16,224 bases of DNA from positions 1 through 16,224 of the forward strand of contig JAKISV010000047.1 in assembly GCA_021648425.1 (NCBI GenBank), written 5' to 3'. Each line of letters starts with the position of its first letter. Within the stretch, counting starts at the first letter, position 1. Under the pieces are notes generated by a model. It was given only the letters and a program-made list of their open reading frames with translations, searched no databases and was not told where the DNA came from. Of the stretch, positions 1 to 7,181 are shown piece by piece. Origin of the DNA: Rhizobiaceae bacterium (lineage in GTDB: Bacteria > Pseudomonadota > Alphaproteobacteria > Rhizobiales > Rhizobiaceae). The translations under genes were made by a program, and so were the position numbers.

Positions 1-172
1 CACCGGCGGTCGGGTAAAGGTGCGGCGGCTAAAGGGCCATGCCAAGGGTGATGGAGTTTTTCATCTGGGCAAGTGATGCGCCGGTCATTGCCAGTTGAAG
101 GGCGGCACCTGTCAACATCAAGGTAAGGGCGCTGGTTGCGATTATTTTTGTGGATGGTTTGAAATATCTCAT
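1..172 (-). pseudogene. Peptide-type ABC transporter substrate-binding protein, 5' end, interrupted by an amber codon
   Basis: From an ATG at 172 with a strong ribosome binding site (AGGGAG at 180-185) the frame reads 47 codons and then TAG at 31-29. The peptide has a basic start, a hydrophobic stretch at about residues 10-34 and a likely signal-peptidase site after ASLA (residue 35). Just before the stop it reads ITLGMAL, and the same frame continues after it with PPHLYPTAG to the window edge. Mature N-termini of family-5 solute-binding proteins (DppA/OppA-like) commonly read like MALEPPHLDPTAG, so the stop replaces a conserved Glu codon and Tyr replaces Asp. Both changes fit a single G-to-T on the coding strand. 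The gene lies 58 bp downstream of an M20 deacylase on the same strand, a common partner of peptide importers. The family call rests on about 20 residues. A sequencing error is an alternative to a real pseudogene. Confidence 0.55.
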
Positions 173-230
173 GACTTGTCTCCCTTTGCATGAAGGCGCT
201 TATCGCGTCATTGGGTAAAAGTGTAGCGCT

Positions 231-1511
231 TTATTTGGGCATTGTCAGCAATTGATGTAAGGCAAATGCCATGACTTTTGCCGATTCAATCATGTCTTCG
301 ATAATGATAAATTCATCGGGCTGGTGGGCCAGGTCAAGGATGCCGGGGCCGTAGGCAATGCAGTCGTGCAGATGGCCGATGCGTGAAATGTGTTTTTGGT
401 CATAGGTGCCTGGTGAAATAATATATTGGGGGTCTTTACCAAAAACCTGGCGGATGCCTTCAGCTACTGCATTTGACACCGGCGCATCGCGCTCGCTCAT
501 GATCGGCAAAACTTCCATAATATCTTCGATGGTGTAGTCGAATTTATCGCGGGAGGATTTCAGCGCTTCCAGGATATCGATTACTTCGGCTTTTACTTCG
601 TCAATATCTTCTTCAATCAGAAACCGGCGGTCGATGGTGAGTTTGCAACTGTCGGGGACATTGGGGGCGGGCAGGCCGTCAAAATCGTCGGTTTCGCCAC
701 CGTGGATGGAATTGAAATTCATAGTGGATTGTCTGGCGCCTTTTGGCACCACCGGCATATCGGTGCGTTTTTTGGCGAGTTTGGGGAACAGGTCATTTTC
801 AAATGCCTCCATTACCGCCCCCATGTGGCGCACGGCGCAATCGCCCAGAAATGGCATGGAGCCGTGGGCGATGCGGCCTTTGGTTTCAATTTGTGCCCAC
901 CAAACGCCGCGATGGCCCAGACAGATACGGTCTTTGTTCAAGGGTTCGGGGATGATGACATGGTCAACACGCGGTTTGGAAAAGAGACCCTTTGAAGCCA
1001 GATAGGCAACGCCGCCAAAGCCGCCGGTTTCTTCATCTACCGTACCGGATATTTCGATTGCGCCGGGGAAATCCGGGTTGGCGCGAATATAGGCTTCGGC
1101 GGCGATGATTGAAGTGGCCAGGCCGCCTTTCATGTCGCAGGTGCCGCGCCCGTAAATCCTGCCGTCCTGGACAGTTCCCGCAAACGGGTCAAAGCTCCAG
1201 CCTTCTCCGGCAATAACCACATCAATATGAGAATTGAAATGAACGGTAGGGCCGGGGGTTTTCCCTTCACGTCGCGCAATAACATTTGTGCGCGGATATT
1301 GATCGCTGTCACCGGGCGTATCTTCGCCGCGAATATAGGTGATGTCAAAACCTGATTTTGCCAGGCGATTGCCGATATAATGCGCGCAGGGTGCATAAGC
1401 TTCACCGGGTGGATTGATGGTGGGGAAGCGCACCAGATCAATAGTGAGTGCTACCAGATCTTCGCGGGCATCTTCGATGCGATTTGTTATTTGGCTTTGC
1501 AGGTCGTGCAT
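231..1511 (-). CDS. M20-family metallo-deacylase/peptidase (ArgE/DapE/carboxypeptidase G2-like)
   Basis: This 426-residue cytoplasmic zinc hydrolase, of usual family length, has every M20 metal-site motif. SHID gives His95 and Asp97, GRGTCDMKGG gives the bridging Asp126, and VDEETGG gives Glu160 (catalytic base) and Glu161. PEP gives Glu189 and LDLAHQPDE gives His396. The lid/dimerisation domain spans about residues 200-310. Family members remove N-acyl groups or cleave small peptides (acetylornithine, succinyl-diaminopimelate, dipeptides); the exact substrate cannot be told from sequence. The ATG at 1511 has no clear Shine-Dalgarno sequence. The gene begins only 42 bp after lpxXL ends and is followed by a peptide-transporter binding-protein gene, so a role in using imported peptides or N-acyl amino acids is plausible. 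It may be read through from the lpxXL operon. I see no terminator between them. Confidence 0.88.
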   Translation of the reverse strand: MHDLQSQITNRIEDAREDLVALTIDLVRFPTINPPGEAYAPCAHYIGNRLAKSGFDITYIRGEDTPGDSDQYPRTNVIARREGKTPGPTVHFNSHIDVVIAGEGWSFDPFAGTVQDGRIYGRGTCDMKGGLATSIIAAEAYIRANPDFPGAIEISGTVDEETGGFGGVAYLASKGLFSKPRVDHVIIPEPLNKDRICLGHRGVWWAQIETKGRIAHGSMPFLGDCAVRHMGAVMEAFENDLFPKLAKKRTDMPVVPKGARQSTMNFNSIHGGETDDFDGLPAPNVPDSCKLTIDRRFLIEEDIDEVKAEVIDILEALKSSRDKFDYTIEDIMEVLPIMSERDAPVSNAVAEGIRQVFGKDPQYIISPGTYDQKHISRIGHLHDCIAYGPGILDLAHQPDEFIIIEDMIESAKVMAFALHQLLTMPK

Positions 1512-1553
1512 TGGCGCATGATTTCACAGGTGACGGGATTGTCAATACTGTGG

Positions 1554-2471
1554 CTAACGCCAGCGTTTGTGCAGCCACAGCCATTGTTCAGGATATTCGC
1601 GCACCCACTCTTCCACAACATCGCTTACTTTTTGTGTCAGTGCCCGGGTGTCTATATCACCCTCTTTATTGCGCGGAATATCTAACGGGGGCTGGACTTC
1701 GAGGCGAAAGCGGCCACCGGGCAGGCGGATGGTGCGGGCTGGGAAAACCGGGCAATCATATTGGCGCACAAGCTTGGCCAGCAAAGGGTTGGCTTTTGTT
1801 TTGCGGCCAAAAAATTCAATCGGCACGCCTTTACCGGCATAATACTGGTCGACCAGCAGGCCAACTTTTTTGCCCTCATCCATTAGTCCGGCCAGCGCCC
1901 AGGCGGCACCTGCTTTAGATGGCACCAGATGGCCCGAGCCTGTAGTGCGAGCGGCCATTACGCGCTCGGCGATATAGCGGTTATTTGGTGCACGAAAAAG
2001 GGCGGTGATGTTGACGCCATAGGCGGCAGAACCCACCGGCAGCAGTTCCCAGTTGCCGGTATGGGCTGTGAAACAAATTGCCGTGCCTTTGGTTTCCAGC
2101 AGCTTGCGGAAATTTTCTACCCCGGCAATTTCAAAACGTCCCTCAGTGGGATTATTGTCATCAAAATCGAATATTTTATCGAGATAGGCATATTCAGCAG
2201 CGGTGCGTGACAGGTTTCCCCACATATCGCTCAAAATTTGTTCGATTTCGTCGTCGGATTTTTGCGGGAACGAAAGTTTGAGATTTTTGCGGGCGACTTT
2301 GGTGCGTGAGAATTTCATGCCGAGAAATCGGCCAAATTTCTCGGTGGTATTGATGGCGGTGTCGGCCGGGAACAATTTGAGAAACCACATAAACGAAAAG
2401 AACCATTGGGCAATGGTCCAGTCGCGGAAATTTCTGAGCGCGATGATGGTTTTTCGGATTATTTTTTCCAT
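1554..2471 (-). CDS. lpxXL: Very-long-chain acyltransferase of lipid A biosynthesis, LpxXL (LpxL/HtrB family)
   Basis: This 305-residue acyltransferase belongs to the bacterial lipid A acyltransferase family. An N-terminal hydrophobic segment (about residues 19-35) should anchor it to the inner membrane. The catalytic HX4E motif is HTGNWE (His137, Glu142), followed by the FRAPNN and LVDQYYAGKGV blocks typical of LpxL-type enzymes. In rhizobia LpxXL moves the C28-type hydroxy fatty acid from AcpXL to a lipid A precursor, giving the long acyloxyacyl chain. I chose the XL subtype because the gene ends the acpXL-fabZ-fabF-fabF-adh cluster and starts 16 bp after adh2XL stops, which implies co-transcription. 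The ATG at 2471 has only a weak ribosome binding site. A general secondary lipid A acyltransferase is the alternative. Confidence 0.9.
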   Translation of the reverse strand: MEKIIRKTIIALRNFRDWTIAQWFFSFMWFLKLFPADTAINTTEKFGRFLGMKFSRTKVARKNLKLSFPQKSDDEIEQILSDMWGNLSRTAAEYAYLDKIFDFDDNNPTEGRFEIAGVENFRKLLETKGTAICFTAHTGNWELLPVGSAAYGVNITALFRAPNNRYIAERVMAARTTGSGHLVPSKAGAAWALAGLMDEGKKVGLLVDQYYAGKGVPIEFFGRKTKANPLLAKLVRQYDCPVFPARTIRLPGGRFRLEVQPPLDIPRNKEGDIDTRALTQKVSDVVEEWVREYPEQWLWLHKRWR

Positions 2472-2487
2472 ATGGCCCAGAGCAGCT

Positions 2488-3516
2488 TTAGTTCACACGC
2501 ATGATAATTTTGCCAAAGACTTTGCGATTTTGCATGCGTTCCAGGGCGCTGGCCAGTTCGCCGAATTCAATTTGTGAATCGACTACAGGCTTAACGATAC
2601 CCTTGGACATTTTTTCCATGGCGTCAGTAATATTGCTCATACGGCAACCAAATGAACCGATCAGGCGTAGCTGGCGCTGGAACAACATCATCAGATTTGT
2701 TTCTGCGGATACACCACTGGTGGAACCGCAAGTAACCAGCCTGCCGCCGGGGCGCATGCATAACATTGAACCAGCCCAGGTGTCTTTGCCAACGTGCTCA
2801 AAAACCACATCAACACCGCGTTTTTTGGTGATTTTGCGCACGCGGCCTTCAAAACGATCTTCGCGGTAATTGATGACGTGGTCGGCACCAAGTTCTTTGC
2901 ATTTTTCTATTTTATCATCAGAACCAACGGTGGTGATGACAGTGCAGCCAATGGCCTTGGCTAACTGAATGGCGGCAGAACCGATGCCGGAACCACCGGC
3001 ATGAATAAGAACCGTTTCACCCGATTTCAGTTTGGCATTATCAAACAGCATATGTTCGCAGGTGGCAAAGGTAACCGGAGCGAGTGCGGCGCAAATATCA
3101 TCAAGCCCCACAGGTGCGCGGATGCAGTTTCGAGCGGGCATGTTTGCAAGTTCACGTGCAAAGCCATCAAGGTGAAAACCATGCACACCGGCCGGGTGTT
3201 CGCAGTGATTGTCGCGACCCTCACGACAGGGCAAACAAGTGCCACAGGTAGGCGCGCCGTAGATTGAAACCAGTTGCCCGGTTTTAAGCGTGCTCACACC
3301 GGGGCCAACGGCCACCACTTCGCCGGAAGCTTCCGCTCCCACAGTCATGGGCAATTTGCGCTGGGTAAAAGCCATGCCGCGCCAGCCCCATACATCGATA
3401 TGGTTGAGGGCAACGACCTTTATTTTCAACTGCACTTCACCTTCGCCGGGCGCAGGTGGGGCGTCGATATCGGTAACGGTGACGTTTTTATCTGAAACGA
3501 GTTGTAAAGCGCGCAA
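2488..3516 (-). CDS. adh2XL: Zinc-type medium-chain dehydrogenase/reductase of the VLCFA cluster (Adh2XL)
   Basis: This 342-residue member of the medium-chain dehydrogenase family shows an N-terminal GroES-like domain and a nucleotide-binding Rossmann domain with HAGGSGIGSAA (about residues 172-182), as in quinone oxidoreductase and enoyl reductases. The structural-zinc lobe is intact (Cys91, Cys94, Cys97, Cys105). The usual catalytic-zinc ligands are not: the first Cys position is Asn38, and the GHE motif reads GAE with Ala61. A zinc-free NAD(P)H reductase is therefore more likely than an alcohol dehydrogenase. In the acpXL cluster its probable job is a reduction step in building the long acyl chain on AcpXL, but this is inferred from position. 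The start is TTG at 3516. No in-frame ATG lies nearby, and AGGGG sits 7 nt upstream of the TTG. Confidence 0.85.
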   Translation of the reverse strand: MRALQLVSDKNVTVTDIDAPPAPGEGEVQLKIKVVALNHIDVWGWRGMAFTQRKLPMTVGAEASGEVVAVGPGVSTLKTGQLVSIYGAPTCGTCLPCREGRDNHCEHPAGVHGFHLDGFARELANMPARNCIRAPVGLDDICAALAPVTFATCEHMLFDNAKLKSGETVLIHAGGSGIGSAAIQLAKAIGCTVITTVGSDDKIEKCKELGADHVINYREDRFEGRVRKITKKRGVDVVFEHVGKDTWAGSMLCMRPGGRLVTCGSTSGVSAETNLMMLFQRQLRLIGSFGCRMSNITDAMEKMSKGIVKPVVDSQIEFGELASALERMQNRKVFGKIIMRVN

Positions 3517-3565
3517 ATCAATGCCCCTGTTTAATTGCTGAAATTCAAAAATGACAGTGCCGTGA

Positions 3566-4843
3566 CTACACTACATCTGAGCCAAATACCAGACAGGCAT
3601 TCTGGCCACCAAAGCCGAAGGAATTGGATAATACCGTGTTCACCTGCGCATCGCGGCTAACATGGGGAACGACGTCCAGAGGAATGTCAGGGTCAGGATT
3701 GTCATAGTTTATGGTTGGTGGAATTTTGCCGTTTTGCATGGTCATAAACGAAAATACCGCTTCCACTGCGCCTGCTGCCGTCAATGTGTGGCCAATCATC
3801 GATTTATTTGATGAAATGGGAATGGATGAAATATCATCGCCAAATACCGAGTGCAGGCTGTTATATTCCATGCGGTCATTTTCCGGTGTGGAAGTGCCGT
3901 GGGCGTTGATATAGTCAACTGGTTTGCCTGCCAGACCTGCATCATCAAGGGCGCGGCTAATGGCGGTGATTACCGGAATGCCATCGGGGCTTGAACGGGT
4001 GCGATGAAATTTATCGGCCTTTTCGCCAACGCCACGAATAACGCCCTGAATTTTGGCGCCGCGATTGGTGGCGTGTTCAAGGGTTTCCAGCACAAGGGCA
4101 GCCGAACCCTCAGACATAACAAAACCGCTACGGTCCTTCGAAAACGGCTTGGAAGCTTTTTGAGGCTCTTCATTCTGGGTATTCAAGGCTGAGAGCAATG
4201 AAAACCTGATGAGGCCTTCAGAGGTGACGGAGCCATCGGAAGCGACGCATAATGCTGCTTCAGTATCGCCGCGTCTAATGGCCTCCATGCCCTGCTGAAT
4301 GGATGTGGCACCCGATGCGCAGGCGGTTGATAAGGAAATCGGCAGGCCTTTGGTGTCAAATTTTTCCGCAAGGCGATAGGCAATGCCGCCAATCTGTACG
4401 AGCAAATGCATGTGGATATGGCGTTTGGCGCGCGCTGCTTCCAGTAACTGTTTATACCCGGGCTCAGCGTCTTTGTTTTCATCCATCAGGGTAAAGCGAT
4501 GCTGCCATTCCATCTCCACCGGGGGAGCCGCAAAATATAGCGGGCCTGGAAAACCTTCACTGCCAAAACCGGCTTCTGCAAGGGCCTCCTCAGCTGTGGC
4601 CTCGGCCATGGCGTAAGAAATTTCCGGTGCGGAGATTTCTTCGGTATCCATAAAATCGACAGTTCCCGCGATTCGGGTGTTTAATCCATCAGTGGGAAAG
4701 CGGGTAATTTCCTTTACGCCTGATTTTCCCGCGATTACTGCATCCCAATTGTCTTTTTTACCACGGCCCAGCGATGTCAGCGTGCCCATTCCTGTTACTA
4801 CGATGACAGGGCGGCCTTTATGATCGAGGTATTTTGAGGACAT
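3566..4843 (-). CDS. fabF1XL: Beta-ketoacyl-ACP synthase, catalytic subunit of the VLCFA elongation pair (FabF1XL)
   Basis: This 425-residue FabF-type ketosynthase is intact. The nucleophile is Cys175 in TACASGA, the first His is His315 in NAHGTSTPEND, the conserved Lys is Lys347 in SSNKSMIGH, and the second His is His352. The C-terminal NSFGFGGQNA loop is present. It condenses malonyl units with the chain held on AcpXL in very-long-chain fatty acid synthesis for lipid A. The ATG at 4843 follows the previous gene's stop by only 9 bp. The ribosome binding site TAGGAGA overlaps that stop codon, so the two synthases should be translationally coupled, as expected for partners made in equal amounts. 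Compared with housekeeping FabF it has extra sequence at about residues 105-150 (VEMEWQHRF and following). I am sure of the enzyme class. The XL assignment comes from context. Confidence 0.92.
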   Translation of the reverse strand: MSSKYLDHKGRPVIVVTGMGTLTSLGRGKKDNWDAVIAGKSGVKEITRFPTDGLNTRIAGTVDFMDTEEISAPEISYAMAEATAEEALAEAGFGSEGFPGPLYFAAPPVEMEWQHRFTLMDENKDAEPGYKQLLEAARAKRHIHMHLLVQIGGIAYRLAEKFDTKGLPISLSTACASGATSIQQGMEAIRRGDTEAALCVASDGSVTSEGLIRFSLLSALNTQNEEPQKASKPFSKDRSGFVMSEGSAALVLETLEHATNRGAKIQGVIRGVGEKADKFHRTRSSPDGIPVITAISRALDDAGLAGKPVDYINAHGTSTPENDRMEYNSLHSVFGDDISSIPISSNKSMIGHTLTAAGAVEAVFSFMTMQNGKIPPTINYDNPDPDIPLDVVPHVSRDAQVNTVLSNSFGFGGQNACLVFGSDVV

Positions 4844-4852
4844 GTCAGTCTC

Positions 4853-6061
4853 CTAGGTTTTTTCCACCAGGGCCATTCCTTCACCAAAGCGGTGACCGAA
4901 TGATGTCACCAATATGGAAGATGGTTCACCGCTCGCTGGTTGTTCTGCCTGTTCAAATTGCGGGTAGAATTTATTATTTTTCAATGCCATGGCGGCTAGC
5001 GCTATGCTTGAGGGAAAATTGCCTTCAATGGAATTGCCAAACATTGATGTCAGAAAACGAATGGGAATTTGCGGACCAAATTTTTCTGCGAGAAATACCA
5101 TTTCAAGTTCACTGATGTCTTTTACGCCCGAAGCGCAGGAAATAATGCCATCGATGGTTTTTTTGTCAGCGCCGGTTTTTTCAAGGATTGAAGCGACGCG
5201 GGGGATAGTTTTTTGCGGGTCGCGTTTCCCCAGATCAGAAGCAACCCCGCTGATTTTGGCGTAAGGTTCTGCGCCGCGTTTGCGCGCAAAATCGGCATCT
5301 TCAATCACTAAAAATGCACTGGCGGTTCCTGGAACAATGCCGCCTTGAGTTTGTTTAAGGCGCTTGATAATCGCTTCGCCGGAATTTTGAGAGAGGTAAT
5401 GGCCCAATTCCTGAATTAACAGCAAGTCCGGGCGTTCGGCATTATAGGCGCCGCCGACAAGGGCCTGGGTACTTTGACCGGCAGAGATGCGGGCTACGGC
5501 ATTTTCGATTGCTGTAACACCGGCGTTTTCTTCACCCATATAGGTGCGTGAAGAACCGGTTACCTTGTGGACAATTGAGATGTTGCCAGCCAACAGGTTA
5601 GACAATTGTGCCAGAAACAAAGTAGGACGAAGATCGTTGGGCAGGCGCTCAATCAGCAGTTTGTCGCGGTCTTTGTGGTTGATGGCTTCGCCCAGAATCT
5701 GGCGGTCAGAATCAATATCGCGTTCACCGCCACCAGCGGCAACAACGAGATCCATTGCGGACACCATTTCGTCGTTTTCCTTGACGCCTGCATCATCCAG
5801 GGCAAGACCTGCTGTATAGGTTCCAAGGCGCTGCCAGTTCTCCATCTGACGCTGATCACCACGGCGCGGTATCTGCTTGGACCAGTCCATTTCCGGCAGG
5901 GGGTGGACTGTATAGGGTGCATATAGTTCTTTTTCCTGGATGGGTATGGGGGTGCTGTCACCACCTAAAACCTGCCAGTGATGGGCTGCCCCTTCGCCAA
6001 AACATGATACAAGGCCAATTCCGGTAATCCAGACTTCACGGTTGTTTTTGGTCATGCTCAT
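4853..6061 (-). CDS. fabF2XL: Ketosynthase-fold protein without catalytic residues, partner of FabF1XL (FabF2XL)
   Basis: This 402-residue protein has the thiolase/ketosynthase fold: VWITGIGLVS at the start, GIVPGTASAFLVIED at about residues 241-255, and a C-terminal TSFGHRFGEG. Aligned by eye to the neighbouring synthase, the active-site Cys falls in a diverged GSSRTYMGEENAG segment (Glu178 at the Cys position). The first His falls at Cys309 in ISCASGV. The second His falls at Asn343 in TSMFGNS, and the Lys before it becomes Thr338. It should therefore not condense acyl chains alone. Chain-length factors of type II polyketide synthases are catalytically dead ketosynthases that pair with an active one, and this gene's 9-bp coupling to fabF1XL suggests the same arrangement here. 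Two ATGs, at 6061 and 6055, could start it; neither has a strong ribosome binding site. Confidence 0.85.
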   Translation of the reverse strand: MSMTKNNREVWITGIGLVSCFGEGAAHHWQVLGGDSTPIPIQEKELYAPYTVHPLPEMDWSKQIPRRGDQRQMENWQRLGTYTAGLALDDAGVKENDEMVSAMDLVVAAGGGERDIDSDRQILGEAINHKDRDKLLIERLPNDLRPTLFLAQLSNLLAGNISIVHKVTGSSRTYMGEENAGVTAIENAVARISAGQSTQALVGGAYNAERPDLLLIQELGHYLSQNSGEAIIKRLKQTQGGIVPGTASAFLVIEDADFARKRGAEPYAKISGVASDLGKRDPQKTIPRVASILEKTGADKKTIDGIISCASGVKDISELEMVFLAEKFGPQIPIRFLTSMFGNSIEGNFPSSIALAAMALKNNKFYPQFEQAEQPASGEPSSILVTSFGHRFGEGMALVEKT

Positions 6062-6187
6062 AAACCCGTTTATTTCCGTGTGTTAATTTTTACTGTTGTT
6101 GGATTATGTGAGGAAAATCAGCAACAAATCTTCTCTTGATATGCATCCGTGTGGCTGGAACGATGTTGCAGGAGCAGCGCTGATAAA

Positions 6188-6652
6188 TCAACCGGCAAGT
6201 GCTGCTTTTTTCATGTCTGCCACCTGATCTTTGATCATATTTTGCAACTTCTCGCTGGGAAATGGCATAATGGTATATGTGAGCTGGGCATTGGCGATGC
6301 GTTTGCCTTCGACATGTAATTGGGCATTCATCACTGCGAAGCCGGAACCTTCATGTTCAAATTCAGCTGTAATATCCAGTTTTGTGCCAGGCCCGACAAA
6401 ATCGCGAAACTTGGCGTTCTTCACGCCGGCCAGCAGGGGTATTTTGGCAAAATCAATGGTGTGCATGATCATGATACCTGAGGCCTGGGCCATGGTTTCA
6501 ATCATCAAAACACCCGGCACCAGCGGGTTTCCGGGAAAATGGCCCTCAAATACAGGGCTTTCATCAGGAACAGTTGAATGGGCTTTGAGGAATTTTTCGT
6601 CAAGATTGACTTCGCTGATGGCGTCAATCATCTGGAAATACTCAAGCTGCAT
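6188..6652 (-). CDS. fabZXL: 3-hydroxyacyl-ACP dehydratase, FabZ type, of the VLCFA cluster
   Basis: This 154-residue single hot-dog-fold dehydratase is of normal FabZ length. The signature FEGHFPGNPLVPGVLMIE gives the catalytic His38, and Glu52 lies on the central helix (IETMAQASG). It removes water from 3-hydroxyacyl chains on the acyl carrier protein, here probably on AcpXL. It starts 45 bp after acpXL ends and precedes the ketosynthase pair. The 126-bp gap to the next gene is the longest inside the operon and shows no convincing promoter. The ATG at 6652 has a poor Shine-Dalgarno sequence (CACCTGCC just before it), but the start fits the usual LEYFQMID N-terminus of the family. The XL role rests on cluster position. 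Confidence 0.92.
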   Translation of the reverse strand: MQLEYFQMIDAISEVNLDEKFLKAHSTVPDESPVFEGHFPGNPLVPGVLMIETMAQASGIMIMHTIDFAKIPLLAGVKNAKFRDFVGPGTKLDITAEFEHEGSGFAVMNAQLHVEGKRIANAQLTYTIMPFPSEKLQNMIKDQVADMKKAALAG

Positions 6653-6697
6653 GGCAGGTGATGTTTCTAAAGGTTAGAACGAAAAATACCGGCAGGG

Positions 6698-6982
6698 TCA
6701 GGCTTTGGCTTCGATGAGTTCATCGATTTTTGCGCAAAGGTTTTTCATAACGAAATATTCCTCTGTGGTCGCATTGCCGTCATTAACATTCTGAGTCCAC
6801 TTCTCGAGCGGAATTTTAATACCGAATTCTTTATCAACGGCAAACACAATGTCGAGGAAATCAAGGCTGTCGATGCCCAGATCGTCGATGGTGTGGCTTT
6901 CCGGGGTAATGTCTTCAACCGGAATTTCACTGGTATCTGCTATGATTTCTGCGACTTTGGCGAATGTATCTGGCACTTGCAT
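6698..6982 (-). CDS. acpXL: Acyl carrier protein for very-long-chain fatty acids, AcpXL
   Basis: This 94-residue acidic acyl carrier protein has the phosphopantetheine site DSLDF, with Ser39 as the attachment residue. The flanking text TPESHTIDDLGIDSLDFLD and the longer C-terminal helix with NLCAKIDELIEAKA are features I recognise as specific to rhizobial AcpXL, not housekeeping AcpP (about 78 residues). AcpXL carries the C28-type hydroxy fatty acid during its synthesis and delivers it to lipid A through LpxXL. It is the first gene of the six-gene cluster, so transcription should start in the 199-bp space upstream. Start choice is open. AAGGA directly abuts the ATG at 6982, whereas it lies 6 nt before a GTG at 6976 (codon 3), which would be better spaced. 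Confidence 0.95.
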   Translation of the reverse strand: MQVPDTFAKVAEIIADTSEIPVEDITPESHTIDDLGIDSLDFLDIVFAVDKEFGIKIPLEKWTQNVNDGNATTEEYFVMKNLCAKIDELIEAKA

Positions 6983-7021
6983 TCCTTATTTGTTTATTGG
7001 TCCGACTCACTTCACGAACCC

Positions 7022-7039
7022 CTTTGCACAACAGCAAAG
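7022..7039. repeat. Short inverted repeat upstream of acpXL
   Basis: CTTTGC and GCAAAG form perfect 6-bp arms around a 6-base loop (ACAACA), about 40-57 bp upstream of acpXL. It could form a small hairpin in the leader RNA or be a protein site. There is no T-run on either strand, so it is not a typical terminator. Confidence 0.3.
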
Positions 7040-7065
7040 CAGGCAAGCGAACAAATTTCAAGTTA

Positions 7066-7083
7066 ATGTGAATATATCCACAT
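7066..7083. promoter_or_regulatory. Imperfect palindrome in the acpXL upstream region (candidate operator)
   Basis: ATGTGAATATATCCACAT is an 18-bp palindrome with one mismatched pair out of nine. It lies in the 199-bp space between the stop of the hydrolase-like gene (7182) and acpXL (6982), about 85-100 bp upstream of the acpXL start. Symmetry and position suit a dimeric regulator controlling the lipid A fatty-acid operon. No regulator can be named and no clear -35/-10 pair was found. Confidence 0.3.
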
Positions 7084-7181
7084 ATTTGCAGTTGACCCCG
7101 CCTGCAAAGCTTCGCGCGTATGTATCGCCTGAGAATTCAAATGTCCAGCTAAATGTCGCTAAATTATGGAAGTTACACAAA

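Noticed and set aside
193..232. Near-complementary arms (AAGGCGCT and AGCGCTTT) between the M20 gene and the binding-protein gene as a terminator
   Set aside because: The loop is 24 bases, one pair is mismatched, and there is no T-run; the genes are probably co-transcribed.
231..1685. Long antisense open frames opposite the M20 and other genes (for example 634-1005 and 1448-1918 on the plus strand)
   Set aside because: They are mirror frames of genes with strong motif evidence and show no recognisable domains or ribosome binding sites.
4853..6061. Annotating the second ketosynthase as a normal FabF
   Set aside because: Cys-His-His is absent in alignment with its neighbour, so a catalytic FabF name would mislead.
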